The notes beneath the pieces are model-generated. The model ran no database searches, was not told the DNA's origin, and saw nothing but the letters and a program-made list of their open reading frames with translations. From NCBI GenBank assembly GCA_013286045.1, contig JABDGM010000008.1, positions 1 through 64,000 of the forward strand: a DNA stretch of 64,000 nucleotides, written 5' to 3'. This stretch comes from Planctomycetota bacterium (GTDB taxonomy: Bacteria > Planctomycetota > Planctomycetia > Pirellulales > Lacipirellulaceae). This document shows, piece by piece, positions 34,274 to 43,417 of the stretch (position 1 is the first letter of the stretch; every line of letters begins with the position of its first letter). The translations under genes and the position numbers were made by a program.

Positions 34274-34732
34274 GAGATTATTTCACTTGCACAGCTTGAT
34301 CCAGCGCCGGGACGAACGGTTTATTTCTCTGCAGCTGGCGGCGAAACGGCATTACGCCGGCTGTATTGTTTGACCTAAATGAATAGCGGCATCTATTCTC
34401 AATTACTACCCCGCCGACCGAGCTAGCGATAGCCTGACCGACGCCTTATCATCAACGTTTCCTATGAATCATCCAAATCGATTGCGAACGAACATCATTG
34501 ATCGCCGTCAGAATCATCAGGGGTTGAGTTTCCGAAGCGACAGATCCGTAAGGATGATCGTAGGCATCTCTTGGGCGTTCGAACGGTTGGCGTAAAGCCA
34601 ATCCACGTTGAGTGCGTATGTAGAGTCCAAACACGAAAAAACGATACACCGAGTTGTCGCCGACGCGGTTTAAGGATTTTTGGCGCTCTTGACCAATCCT
34701 ATTTTGCAAATTGCCTTAAGGGATGCACCGAC
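34274..34732. other. No supported gene
   Basis: About 460 bp between the GntR regulator and the glycosyltransferase. An 85-codon minus-strand frame (34452-34709) is open, but it has no ribosome site and no recognised domain. I see no hairpin or repeat of note. Confidence 0.6.
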
Positions 34733-36925
34733 CTACTGTTTGGCTACACGAATGTGGTCCGGGGCCAATCCGGAATTATGGCGCTCATACATGGCGCTGA
34801 ACGCCGCCTCGATATGCCTAGTATACGACTTGGTATCGAAGAGCGCTTCCGTGAACCTGTTGGCTGCAAGCTTGCGTTTGATTTCGTCGAGCCTCATTGG
34901 ATTTCTACCTAAGTCGACCGCTAGCGCTTCGTACTCCTCTTGTGTCGTCGTGATAAGCTCGGAAAGGCCGACTGCATTCAAGAGACTCGACGCGACCCTT
35001 CCGGCGAAACTCTCGCCTATTTGTGTCAAAATTGGTAAACCTGCCCACAAACAATCGCTTGCAGTAGTATGTGCATTCGATGGCCTTGTATCGAGGAAAA
35101 GGTCAGCTGATTTGTATCTGGCGAGATGGTCCGCGATAGACGGCAACCGCTTTGCAAACACGATACATTCTGGACCGACACCGCAAGCAGCTGCTTCCCT
35201 AGTTATGTTTGCTGCAACGACCGGATTGTTTTCAGCCAGCCACAGTACGCCGCCACTTACCTTCTTCAAGATGCGCATCCAGGCATGAAAAACATCCGGA
35301 GTGATCTTGTATCCTTGGTTGAAGCAGCAAAATACAAACCCGGTTTCCGGGAGTCCGAGTTCGGCCCGGTTGAAAACGCGTTCTGATATGATGCGCTTTG
35401 CGTCGGTCGGGGCGTACGAATGTGGAAGATATGCAATCTTCTCCGAATAGAAGCCCTGCGAAGTTTCAGGAATTAGCGTGGCATCAGCTATCAAATAATC
35501 GAGATAGTCGGCGCCTATAGTGCCGGGGTAGGCTAAGTAATTGACTTGCACCGGCGCGCAACGCTGGGTGAATACCTCCATGCGGTTGCCGCCGGTGTAG
35601 CCCATCAGATCAATGGCGATATCAACTTCGAGCTCTCTGACCTTTTGAGCAATGTCAAAATCGCTAGCGGTTGACATATCAATGAATAATTCGAAGGCCG
35701 CCTCAATCCGTTTTCGTGTCTCGCTCTGATCGTTTGGCCCGAACGATATTGCGATTGTTTCAAATCTATTACGGTCATGATGCTCGAAAACGCCGGCAAG
35801 AAGGTGGGAAGTTGCGTGGTCTCGAAAATCGGCTGCTAGGTAGGCGACCTTGATACGGTCGTGCCGATAACGCTCAAAACGTTCGTTTGGCTGCTTCGGC
35901 GGATAGGTACTTTTGTTGAAAAGCATATTATAGCGATATTGTTCAGCCGCTGACGAGGATAAGGCCTGTAGCGCGAAAGGGTGAATGGCCAGAATCCCCC
36001 GCTCCAGGTTGGCAAAGAGGTGGCTGTATTCCGCGTCGAAGTTACGCCAATTGGATAGGTGCATTTTGGAGTGGAGGCGGCTTCCTTCCAGCAAAGGCAG
36101 ATCTGCCTTTAGGGCGAATGCCTTCTCGTAAGCTTTTAACGCAGCCTCATATTGTTTGGCATCTCGATAAACATTCCCACCGCCAAGCCACGCCTCGGCG
36201 AGCTTGGGTTTGAGCGCGAGCGCTTTGTTGTAGTCAGACAGGGCGGCTTCGCCGCGCTTCAGATCGGATAGGGCATTTGCGCGGCTGAGCCAAGCTTCCG
36301 CAATATCCGGACGAATTGTTATCGTCTTATTGTAAGCCTCGAAAGCGTCGTCATATCGTCTGAGAGAAGCTAAGACATTACCATAGCCTAGCCGAGCGTC
36401 AGCCAAATTCGAGTTTATCTGCAGCGCCTTCTTGTAAGCTTCGATAGCCTCATCATAGCGCTTGAGTTGGCTTAAAGAGTTTCCCTTGTTGCAAATAGCT
36501 TCGGCAAAATCAGTCTTTAATGCGATAGCCTTGATGAAATCCGCAATGGCCTCTTCGTAACGCTTTAAGTCGTTAAGGGTGGTTCCTCGATTGTTTAGTG
36601 TGAGATGATTCGAAGCATTTATTGCAAGCGCTCTATCAAACTGTTTGAGAGCCTCTGCGGGTCGATTGAGATTTTTTAAGACGATGCCGTAGTTGCTAAA
36701 TGTAGCGTCGTTCGCGGAGGCAAACTGAACAGCAGATTTGAGGTATGATTCCGCGTCCGCAAACCGCTCAAGTCGAATCAGGACAATCGCGATTAGGTTG
36801 AGCGCGGTATAATTCTTGGGATCTTGACGCAAAACCTCTTTGAATTGGCGTTCCGCCTCATCAAGCTTTCCAGCTTGTAGCGCTGCCATCGCGGTGCGGC
36901 CAAGCGCTTCAATTGACCGGGCCAT
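34733..36925 (-). CDS. TPR-containing GT41 glycosyltransferase (SPINDLY/OGT-like)
   Basis: The 730-residue protein has about eight tetratricopeptide repeats in residues 1-290 (for example RYEEAIADFIKAIALKTDF, RYDEAIEAYKKALQINSNL). A GT41 catalytic region follows (about 350-715): RIKVAYLAADFRDHATSHLL, DIAIDLMGYTGGNRME, APVQVNYLAYPGTIGADYLD, LPETGFVFCCFNQGYKITP and LFLDTRPSNAHTTASDCLWAGLPI. It would transfer a sugar from a nucleotide donor to protein Ser/Thr; bacterial members often modify surface or secreted proteins. It follows aspartase on the same strand by 22 bp. Confidence 0.9.
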   Translation of the reverse strand: MARSIEALGRTAMAALQAGKLDEAERQFKEVLRQDPKNYTALNLIAIVLIRLERFADAESYLKSAVQFASANDATFSNYGIVLKNLNRPAEALKQFDRALAINASNHLTLNNRGTTLNDLKRYEEAIADFIKAIALKTDFAEAICNKGNSLSQLKRYDEAIEAYKKALQINSNLADARLGYGNVLASLRRYDDAFEAYNKTITIRPDIAEAWLSRANALSDLKRGEAALSDYNKALALKPKLAEAWLGGGNVYRDAKQYEAALKAYEKAFALKADLPLLEGSRLHSKMHLSNWRNFDAEYSHLFANLERGILAIHPFALQALSSSAAEQYRYNMLFNKSTYPPKQPNERFERYRHDRIKVAYLAADFRDHATSHLLAGVFEHHDRNRFETIAISFGPNDQSETRKRIEAAFELFIDMSTASDFDIAQKVRELEVDIAIDLMGYTGGNRMEVFTQRCAPVQVNYLAYPGTIGADYLDYLIADATLIPETSQGFYSEKIAYLPHSYAPTDAKRIISERVFNRAELGLPETGFVFCCFNQGYKITPDVFHAWMRILKKVSGGVLWLAENNPVVAANITREAAACGVGPECIVFAKRLPSIADHLARYKSADLFLDTRPSNAHTTASDCLWAGLPILTQIGESFAGRVASSLLNAVGLSELITTTQEEYEALAVDLGRNPMRLDEIKRKLAANRFTEALFDTKSYTRHIEAAFSAMYERHNSGLAPDHIRVAKQ

Positions 36926-36947
36926 ATTCCGTCACCTTCGTAGCGTA

Positions 36948-38360
36948 CTACAAGCGATGCCGGTCTAAGCAAGATCCGAGGATGGGATCGAAATCAGTAG
37001 CGACTTGCCTCAGAGCTCGGCCGGACCGAAGCGCTTCCTTCGCGAGCTCTGTAGCCTTATCGTATCCTACATAGGGCACGAGCGCCGTCGCCAGCGCCAT
37101 ACTTGTTTCCAAATTCTCTCGGCAGCGATCAATGTTGGCCTCAATTCCGACAACGCAGGTCTCCACGAAATTAGAAATACACTGCGTAAGAAGCTTTCCA
37201 GCCTGGTGCAAACTAAAAACAATGACTGGTTCCATTGCGTTCAATTGAAGCTGCCCGGCTTCTGCAGCCATTCCCACCGTTAGGTCTAGTCCATAGACCA
37301 TAAAGCAAACCTGGTTGAGTGCTTCTGCTGCGACCGGGTTGACCTTTCCTGGCATCAGTGAAGATCCTGGTTGGCGTTGTGGCAATATCAATTCCCCGAG
37401 CCCACCACGAGGGCCACTCGATAATAACCTGAGATCGTTCGCAATCTTTGAGAGCTTTGACGCAACCCGCTTCAGCATGCCGGAATAGAGAACGAACGCT
37501 CCCATGTCCCAGGTTGCTTCAATCAAATTCTCTGCAGAAAGGACATTAAGACCCGTGACCTCGCGCAAATGTTGCACGACACTTCTACGATAAACGTCAG
37601 ACGCTGCGATCCCCGTTCCAATCGCGGTCCCGCCAAGATTTATTTCCAGGAAGAAGCGTTGAATCTCCTTCAATCTTGCGACGTCCTCTCGAGTCGTCGT
37701 GGCATAGGCTGAAAATTCCTGCCCAAGCGTCATCGGCACTGCATCTTGCAACTGCGTGCGGCCCAGCTTTGCTATGTCTGAGAACTGGCTTGCCTTTGAG
37801 CCAAAGGCGTCCGCAAGGGTTTCAAGGGCTGCCATCAGCTCCTGATTCATTGCGTAAATTGAAAGGCGGACCGCCGTCGCATAGGCATCATTCGTGGATT
37901 GGCACCGGTTAACGTCGTCAATTGGATGCACGAGCGTATATTCGCCCTTTGCGCCGCCGAGAAGTTCATTGGCGCGATTGGCAACAACCTCATTCATATT
38001 CATGTTCGTTGAGGTTCCTGCACCGCCCTGCAGTACGTCGACAACAAATTCATTATCCAACCGGCCTTCGATGACTTGTTGGCAGGCAGCGATAATTGCA
38101 TCGCGCTTTTTTTGGCTAAGACCTTCAGCGCCTGTGTTTGCTAAAGCAGCGGCAATCTTAACGTAAGCTAGAGCGCGAATGAGATGGGGTAGCTCGCTTA
38201 TTGATCGTCCGGAAATCGTAAAATTGCTTACTGCGCGTGCAGTTTGTGCGCCGAAATACCGTTCTACAGGGACAAAAACGTCGCCCAGTGAATCACGTTC
38301 GATCCGGTAAGCTGCCGATTGGTGTCCACGATCGTTTATATTTGACACGAGTAGGTCCAT
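36948..38360 (-). CDS. aspA: Aspartate ammonia-lyase
   Basis: The 470-residue protein is a fumarase/aspartase superfamily member: VLQGGAGTSTNMNMNEVVANR, VHPIDDVNRCQSTNDAYATA, and the mobile catalytic loop PGSSLMPGKVNPVAAEALNQ. The Asn-Met-Asn variant and HPIDDVNRCQSTND are closer to aspartase than to fumarase C. It would deaminate L-aspartate to fumarate and ammonia in the cytosol. It is 22 bp upstream of the glycosyltransferase gene, possibly co-transcribed. A fumarase role cannot be excluded by sequence alone. Confidence 0.88.
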   Translation of the reverse strand: MDLLVSNINDRGHQSAAYRIERDSLGDVFVPVERYFGAQTARAVSNFTISGRSISELPHLIRALAYVKIAAALANTGAEGLSQKKRDAIIAACQQVIEGRLDNEFVVDVLQGGAGTSTNMNMNEVVANRANELLGGAKGEYTLVHPIDDVNRCQSTNDAYATAVRLSIYAMNQELMAALETLADAFGSKASQFSDIAKLGRTQLQDAVPMTLGQEFSAYATTTREDVARLKEIQRFFLEINLGGTAIGTGIAASDVYRRSVVQHLREVTGLNVLSAENLIEATWDMGAFVLYSGMLKRVASKLSKIANDLRLLSSGPRGGLGELILPQRQPGSSLMPGKVNPVAAEALNQVCFMVYGLDLTVGMAAEAGQLQLNAMEPVIVFSLHQAGKLLTQCISNFVETCVVGIEANIDRCRENLETSMALATALVPYVGYDKATELAKEALRSGRALRQVATDFDPILGSCLDRHRL

Positions 38361-38382
38361 AAATGCTCTCTCCTAGAGATTG

Positions 38383-38417
38383 GGAAAAGGGGGTCTCCGG
38401 GCAGGCCCGGAGACCCC
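38383..38417 (-). terminator. Strong terminator behind the porin relic
   Basis: A 13-bp perfect stem (GGGGTCTCCGGGC/GCCCGGAGACCCC) with a two-base loop is followed on the minus strand by CTTTTCCC. It is oriented for the degraded porin 3' end just upstream. Confidence 0.85.
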
Positions 38418-38487
38418 AGTTCGGGCTTGGTGGAGGAAGGACCAAGCCGCAAATTTGATTCATGCGATCTTCATCTTGATCAGACGA

Positions 38488-38541
38488 TCAGAGATAGAAG
38501 TTTCGCTGCACGCGAAGGATATCGAAAGTCTCACTCATATT
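38488..38541 (-). pseudogene. 3' end of a second porin gene
   Basis: The minus strand encodes NMSETFDILRVQRNFYL and a TGA at 38488-38490. This closely matches the C-terminal strand of Bradyrhizobium-type porins, and the intact porin next door ends RFQRNFWP. No further homology is seen upstream. A 280-bp gap separates it from the intact gene, so a tandem porin was deleted down to its last strand and terminator. Confidence 0.7.
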
Positions 38542-38696
38542 GTTTAGCGTCAGAGCGCCTCAGGATATCCGCGCTGTTACTGGTCCAGGTGAGACCTTAA
38601 GCTTAGGACGGCACATCAAAGCGCCCTCATGTATTGTGGTCTGCCATTGTTTGGCACAGGGCGAGGTGCTTGCACGAGAAAGCGTTACTGGGAGAC

Positions 38697-38727
38697 AACA
38701 AAACCCCCGGCGGTTTCCCGCCGGGGA
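38697..38727 (-). terminator. Terminator of the porin gene
   Basis: CCCCGGCGG pairs with CCGCCGGGG around a short loop; on the minus strand it is followed by TTTTGTTG. It lies about 35 bp beyond the porin stop codon. Confidence 0.85.
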
Positions 38728-38758
38728 TCTTGATTTACGTCAGGCTATGATCAACCGA

Positions 38759-40231
38759 TCAGGGCCAGAAGTTACGCTGGAAGCGAAGAACGCCAGAGAA
38801 GGCGCCGACATCGCCGGCGGTGAGAACGGCGGCTGTGCCGTTCGCGCCGGTAATGGCCGCACCACTCTCCGCGCTCTTAACCCTCGTGTACAAGACCTCG
38901 AGGCTGACATCCAGGTTCGTCACAGGCTGCCAGACAGTCCGCGAGCCAACCTGCCAGGCCGAGAAGTCCATGCAACCAGCACCCAACGCCGGGGTGAGAC
39001 CCGGGCAGATGATGGTGTCGATCGCATTGCTGTTGGCCTTGTAGTTGAAGTAGGCACCCCACAGTGAGGTGTTCCAGTTGCTGGCCCAATAGTGCTGGAT
39101 ACCACCGTTGACGTTCCAGGCTTTCGACAGCTCCAAACTACCGGAGGTAGTGCTGTTGTAGGCAGCGTCGGCGACCCAGCCCACGCCCACCGTACCGCTC
39201 CGCACCAGTCCGAACATCGTGGAGGTATTCACGCCGTTCTGGTTGGCGCAGTAACCGACCGCACCACTGCAGTAGTTCGCAGACACGCCGACGCTATCAC
39301 TCTTGCCGAGCATCGGCAGGTTGACTTTCAAGCCGCCACCGACCGCGTAGCCCAGGGCATCGCTCGGATGGGCCGTCGTGCCGATAGTTGTATTGTAGTA
39401 GGTGGCGCTGTCGTTATGCAGGGCGCCTTCGATTTGCGCTGAGCCCCACGCCTGATCGACGCGGAAGTTGGCGACAAGGTCAGGAACCTTGGTACCGGCT
39501 GCACTCGACGTCGGGTTTCCGCCAACGCCGCTAGTGGTGTTTAACGTGTTGAAGTTAGCGACGGTAAGGGCACCAGCGCCAGCGCCAATGTTAAAGATGG
39601 CCATTTCGTTTTCAAAGTGATCTTCGAGCGACAGAGACGCTGACAGACCGTTGCCAAACTGCGCGGTATAGGCGAGCACAGGAACACCGCTGCCGCTAGT
39701 GTCGTTGAACAGGGCCGCGGTCAGGTTGGTGTAACCGAAGTCGGCCAACGACATGTTATAGAACGACTCGGTCTTGCCGAAGGTCCAGCCACCGAGCTGG
39801 ACGAAGGCGCGATCGACATAGAGAGTCGCGCCCGAGCCGCCGTCGATAGAGTCGCCGGTCGTCCACTGGAAGCCCGCCCGGGTATAGGCGCGCAACGTGC
39901 CGTATTCGGTCTGTGAGCGAACGTCCCACGTCGTGAGGAAACGGCTGCGACTGATTAGCGAGTTCTGCGCACGCGTTTCCTGAGCGTTGGCGCCGTTTAT
40001 CGTCGGGTTGAACGACCCACCGGAGTTTTCCAACCACTCAGATCGAGCATAGCCGCCGAACTTGATACAGGTATCGGTGCCCGGGATGTAGAAGAATCCC
40101 GCACCGTACAAGCTACAAATCTTCACGTACTGGACCGGTTTGGCCTTAACGGGAAGATCGGCAGCCTGCGCCCCAGTCATCGCAACGAGACCCGCTGCGG
40201 TGCCCAGGAGAAGGCTTTTTACCATCTTCAT
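38759..40231 (-). CDS. Porin (alphaproteobacterial general porin family)
   Basis: The 490-residue precursor has a signal peptide (cleaved after AQAADL at about 23), the family start VQYVKICSLYGAGFFYIPGT and DTCIKFGGYARSEW, and ends VLRFQRNFWP in an amphipathic strand. It would form a 16-stranded trimeric channel for small solutes in the outer membrane. A Cys pair near residues 43 and 54 is typical of the family. An intergenic control region of about 590 bp upstream carries two perfect AATGTCCGGACATT palindromes. Confidence 0.95.
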   Translation of the reverse strand: MKMVKSLLLGTAAGLVAMTGAQAADLPVKAKPVQYVKICSLYGAGFFYIPGTDTCIKFGGYARSEWLENSGGSFNPTINGANAQETRAQNSLISRSRFLTTWDVRSQTEYGTLRAYTRAGFQWTTGDSIDGGSGATLYVDRAFVQLGGWTFGKTESFYNMSLADFGYTNLTAALFNDTSGSGVPVLAYTAQFGNGLSASLSLEDHFENEMAIFNIGAGAGALTVANFNTLNTTSGVGGNPTSSAAGTKVPDLVANFRVDQAWGSAQIEGALHNDSATYYNTTIGTTAHPSDALGYAVGGGLKVNLPMLGKSDSVGVSANYCSGAVGYCANQNGVNTSTMFGLVRSGTVGVGWVADAAYNSTTSGSLELSKAWNVNGGIQHYWASNWNTSLWGAYFNYKANSNAIDTIICPGLTPALGAGCMDFSAWQVGSRTVWQPVTNLDVSLEVLYTRVKSAESGAAITGANGTAAVLTAGDVGAFSGVLRFQRNFWP

Positions 40232-40442
40232 CTTGACTTCTCCAATAGTTGTTTATTTTTGAGAGGGTTCCGTATCCGCCAAGTGCGACAGCACCGAAGG
40301 AACTTCCCCTTGCTCCCCGCAATCCGAAAAAACTTTTCACACCCTGCAATCGGCCCAACCGGGCTTAATCACTTGATGCAATCCGTCCACCCGGAAAGCA
40401 CGACATGGGTTGCCCCTTCCGTCGCATCTGAACCTTGATGAA

Positions 40443-40456
40443 AATGTCCGGACATT
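40443..40456. promoter_or_regulatory. Palindromic operator-like site 1
   Basis: AATGTCCGGACATT is a perfect 14-bp palindrome 212 bp upstream of the porin start. It is the first of three copies in this intergenic region. Confidence 0.65.
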
Positions 40457-40473
40457 ACAAGACGACGCAATGT

Positions 40474-40489
40474 AAATGTCCGGACATTT
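40474..40489. promoter_or_regulatory. Palindromic operator-like site 2
   Basis: AAATGTCCGGACATTT is a perfect 16-bp palindrome; its centre is 32 bp, about three helical turns, from that of site 1, so two dimers could bind on one face. Confidence 0.65.
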
Positions 40490-40794
40490 CAGTTGAATTC
40501 ATGCTCAATGTCGAGACGCGTTGCAAATATGCAACAAAACTCTGACCGGTGTCGTAGTTAATGTCGTGCTGAAAATCCGCCCCCTGAAGCCTCGTAAAAT
40601 TGTCTTACTCGGCTTTGTCGCGATAATTATATATCACTAACATATTGATAATATTATATAATATAAGGATCGCCAAGTCCGGCGTGCGCAGGTGTGCCGT
40701 CAAAGGTGATTCATCAAATTGCAAATACCGTGACGTGAGAACGCAATTTCTACTTAGGAATCATATGTTCATGTGTTTATGATCTATCATTGGA

Positions 40795-40808
40795 AATGTT
40801 CGGACATT
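40795..40808. promoter_or_regulatory. Palindromic operator-like site 3
   Basis: AATGTTCGGACATT is one base off the sites at 40443 and 40474. It lies about 80 bp upstream of the integrase ATG at 40888. Confidence 0.6.
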
Positions 40809-40887
40809 ATAGAGATTTCAGTTGCAAAGCTTGTTGCTGCATGGTGAACATAGCGCGTACGAACTGAACCTCCAAAACTGCGTGTCT

Positions 40888-41991
40888 ATGACCAACTCTC
40901 TCAATCACGTGAGGTCATTACCTCGGTTCAGCGACGAAGTTCAAAAGTTGCTGGAGGCGGGGACCGATCCTTGGGCACGGCGTCGTCGCCTCGACAGGAT
41001 CGACGCTGCCGCGCCACCGCGCGACACGTTCGGCGACGTGGTGGCCGAGCGCATGGAATATCTTAAAGCGAGTGGTCGCAGGTCACCTACACTCAGCAAG
41101 AACAAATGGTTGCTGGAAGACTTGGCGGCACCGCTTGCTTGCCGGCCCATTGCCGAGATAAGCGCGGATGAAATTCTGCAGCTCTTGAAGCAGATCGAGA
41201 CGAGCGGCAAATGGGAAACCGCTCGGCGTCTGCGTGGGGCCATAGGAACAGTGTTTAAGCACGCGATGCTCACATCGCGCGTGAAGCGCGACCCTACCTT
41301 TCTATTGCATGGAGCTCTGCTGCCGCGGAGCGTCCATCGTAGAGAGGCCATAACCGATGAGATACGGCTTGGGCAGCTGATGGTCTCGATCGATGAGTAC
41401 GTCAACTGGGTGATCCGGGCAGCGCTGCAATTCCTCGCCCTGACTATGGCGCGGCCAGGCGACATCCGAATGATGCGGCGCTCAGAAATCAACTTCGAAG
41501 AGGCCCTCTGGCGAATTCCAGCCGAGCGAATGATAACGCGCCGTCAGCACGACGTGCCACTTTCACGTCAAGCCCTGAAGGTGCTGAAGGAGGTCTGGCC
41601 GATCTCCGAATGTGGCGAGTTCGTGTTTCCTATCATCCGTTCAATCCGAAAGCCGCTCGCAAAGAATGCGTTAAACTCTGCGCTTCGGCGAATGGGGTAT
41701 GCTAGGCACGAAATGACACCGTTCGGCTTCCGCACTAGTGCAAGCACAATTCTCAATGCACGCGGATTTAATTCGGACGTCATCGAAGCGGCCCTGGCTC
41801 GCCAGGAAGCGAATAATGAGGTCAGGCCAGCGTACAATCGAGCGACCTATTGGCGCGAGCGGGTCGAACTCATGCAGGCATGGGCAGATTTGCTCGATGA
41901 ATTCAAGATGAGATCGCTTCAGCCTCATGTCGAAACCGCAGCTACTCCGATTCGACGAAATTTCGGAAGGGTATCCGGCTGTTACACATGA
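40888..41991 (+). CDS. P4-type tyrosine integrase, N-terminally truncated
   Basis: From the ATG at 40888 the product has 367 residues. It keeps only the end of the arm-type binding domain (EVQKLLEAGTDPWARR) of P4-like integrases; the usual first 80 residues are absent. The core-binding domain (SPTLSKNKWLLEDLAAPLAC) and catalytic domain follow, with Arg in MARPGDIRMM and the nucleophile Tyr in AYNRATYWRERVELM. The canonical HGFR is FGFR (MTPFGFRTSAS), losing the box II His. Truncation and this loss suggest it is inactive. An upstream extension to 40822 is unlike the family. It marks a former island end. Confidence 0.85.
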   Translation: MTNSLNHVRSLPRFSDEVQKLLEAGTDPWARRRRLDRIDAAAPPRDTFGDVVAERMEYLKASGRRSPTLSKNKWLLEDLAAPLACRPIAEISADEILQLLKQIETSGKWETARRLRGAIGTVFKHAMLTSRVKRDPTFLLHGALLPRSVHRREAITDEIRLGQLMVSIDEYVNWVIRAALQFLALTMARPGDIRMMRRSEINFEEALWRIPAERMITRRQHDVPLSRQALKVLKEVWPISECGEFVFPIIRSIRKPLAKNALNSALRRMGYARHEMTPFGFRTSASTILNARGFNSDVIEAALARQEANNEVRPAYNRATYWRERVELMQAWADLLDEFKMRSLQPHVETAATPIRRNFGRVSGCYT

Positions 41992-42245
41992 GCGCTAACC
42001 CTGCGCTTTGTCTTTTTGGCCTTGCTTGAGCTAACAACAAAGCCTTCGCGCTTAAAAACATCGTCAAAACTCTCGCCTTTTTTTAGAGCCTCGCCAAAAG
42101 CCCCTCCGAAATTGTCGTCACAGCCAAGCAATTCGGATAACGACCCCAAATACGCCTCCGCGCGGATGTAATTCTGATTTATCATCGTGAACAAGGCGAG
42201 AGCTTGCAGCCTAACGGCAGGGTCAACGATTTTGCTTTTCTTCAT
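41982..42245 (-). CDS. Small protein of unknown function, copy A
   Basis: The ATG at 42245 (MKKSKIVDPAVRLQALALF) follows TAGGAG at 7 bp, an ideal ribosome site; the TTG at 42251 is less likely. The 87-residue protein is soluble and helical, with SELLGCDDNFGGAFGEALKK and DDVFKREGFVVSSSK. It differs from copy B by few substitutions (Ile/Met29 and Gly/Ala36 among them) and has an extra C-terminal RRVSAHV. No family is recognised. It is expressed from a LacI-type regulated promoter (42307-42348) like that of the M24-ABC operon, and its tail overlaps the end of the truncated integrase. Confidence 0.75.
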   Translation of the reverse strand: MKKSKIVDPAVRLQALALFTMINQNYIRAEAYLGSLSELLGCDDNFGGAFGEALKKGESFDDVFKREGFVVSSSKAKKTKRRVSAHV

Positions 42246-42276
42246 GATCAACTCCTAGATACCTTAAGTGAAATCC
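42003..42276 (-). repeat. Inverted copy A of a 274-bp gene repeat
   Basis: Nearly identical in inverted orientation to 56906-57179. It runs from GGATTTCAC upstream of the small gene to AAAAAGACAAAG near its 3' end. The copies bracket the 14.6-kb region containing the ABC, amidase, LacI and M24 genes. Confidence 0.9.
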
Positions 42277-42306
42277 GGCCGCTGACGCCTTCCTTCTCGG
42301 TGTGTA

Positions 42307-42348
42307 TCCAATCGTTTGTATTGAGCCTACAATCGATTGGATTGTCAA
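42307..42348 (-). promoter_or_regulatory. LacI-type regulated promoter P1 (copy A promoter)
   Basis: On the minus strand: TTGACA (42343-42348), an 18-bp spacer, TCAATA (42319-42324). Two CG-centred palindromes, TACAATCGATTGGA type (42328-42341) and TCCAATCGTTTGTA type (42307-42320), are 21 bp apart centre to centre, one in the spacer and one over the start. The 72-bp block 42292-42363 is a 92% inverted copy of 51574-51645. Confidence 0.85.
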
Positions 42349-42541
42349 TTGTGAATTTTTTGCGAGGCGGCCGAGATGATCATGCATATAACGGCGCCGC
42401 AATCTCTTGACATATCTTCCAAACCTGTGAGACGTTGCTGATTGTCAGCAATCATCCATCCCCGGTCGAAGTGCCTACTAAACTTGGACACGCGGAAATT
42501 GGAGGAACGACACTTTGCTGGTTCAGCCAGAGAGGAACGAA

Positions 42542-43387
42542 ATGTCGATCACCAAGGTCATGCCTTGTGCCGCGGCCGCCCTCACCGCCGCCTTGTTCTT
42601 CGGCCTCGGAGCAGGTGCCTCTGCAGCTTGCCTTCCGGCTCCGCCAGATCTTGTTAGCTCCGGCGAATTGACGATTGGCACGGCGCTAACCGCTCCACCG
42701 ATGGGCTTTATGGACGACGGGAAGCCTACAGGGTTCGACCCCGATCTTGCGTCCGCGCTTGCTGAAAAGATGTGCCTAAAGCCGAAATTCGTGAACCTTG
42801 CATTTCAGGGCTTGTTCCCTGGGCTGATCTCGAAAAAATTCGACATCATCTCATCGCAGGTCGGAATCACCGAAACTCGTAAAAAGCAGTTCGACTTCCT
42901 GCCAGTGTTCAAAGGCGGGCTTAGGCTTGTTACCCAGAAAGGTAGCGGGATTCGGTTTAAGACCGAAGCAGACGTTTGCGGACATCCTGTCGCGCTAGCC
43001 GCGGGTACGAGTCAGATGGCCGCTCTTGAGCGGATCAAGGACGAGTGCCCGAAAGACAAACCGATGACGATGAAGATATTCAGCAGCCAGATCGAGGCGC
43101 TGAACGAAGTGGCCAAAAAAGCGGTCGATGCGGCCTACGTCGATTGGCCAGTCGCGGCCTATCTCATCAAGCAACGCCCCAACGATTTCGTTGAAGCAAG
43201 TCCGGTGCTCAGCGGCGACGGGCCTGGCACGCCGCGCCACCTCAATGGCATCGTTTTCAGGAAAAGCGAAGATGCGACGAATGCTGCCGTTGCTGCTTCT
43301 CTGAAAGCCGTCGAGGCGGACGGAACCTATGATAAAATTCTGACAAAGTGGAATCTCGCTGAAGGCGACATCCGCAAGAATGATTGA
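42542..43387 (+). CDS. Periplasmic substrate-binding protein, polar amino-acid ABC family
   Basis: The start at 42542 (MSITKVMPCAAAALTAALFF) has GAGG at 8 bp and gives a signal peptide cleaved near ASAAC. The 281-residue precursor is an SBP_bac_3 protein: ELTIGTALTAPPMGFMDDGK, PTGFDPDLASALAEKM, FDIISSQVGITETRKKQFDF. It should bind a small polar amino acid or analogue in the periplasm. It opens the operon with permease, GntR regulator and ATPase. The LacI-type sites at 42.3 kb lie about 200 bp upstream, but oriented for the divergent gene. Confidence 0.9.
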   Translation: MSITKVMPCAAAALTAALFFGLGAGASAACLPAPPDLVSSGELTIGTALTAPPMGFMDDGKPTGFDPDLASALAEKMCLKPKFVNLAFQGLFPGLISKKFDIISSQVGITETRKKQFDFLPVFKGGLRLVTQKGSGIRFKTEADVCGHPVALAAGTSQMAALERIKDECPKDKPMTMKIFSSQIEALNEVAKKAVDAAYVDWPVAAYLIKQRPNDFVEASPVLSGDGPGTPRHLNGIVFRKSEDATNAAVAASLKAVEADGTYDKILTKWNLAEGDIRKND

Positions 43388-43417
43388 TCTACCGGCAGGG
43401 TAGGGGAGCTCAATAGC

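Noticed and set aside
34452-34709. 85-codon minus-strand ORF downstream of the glycosyltransferase
   Set aside because: No ribosome site, no recognised domain, and no conserved neighbour relation.
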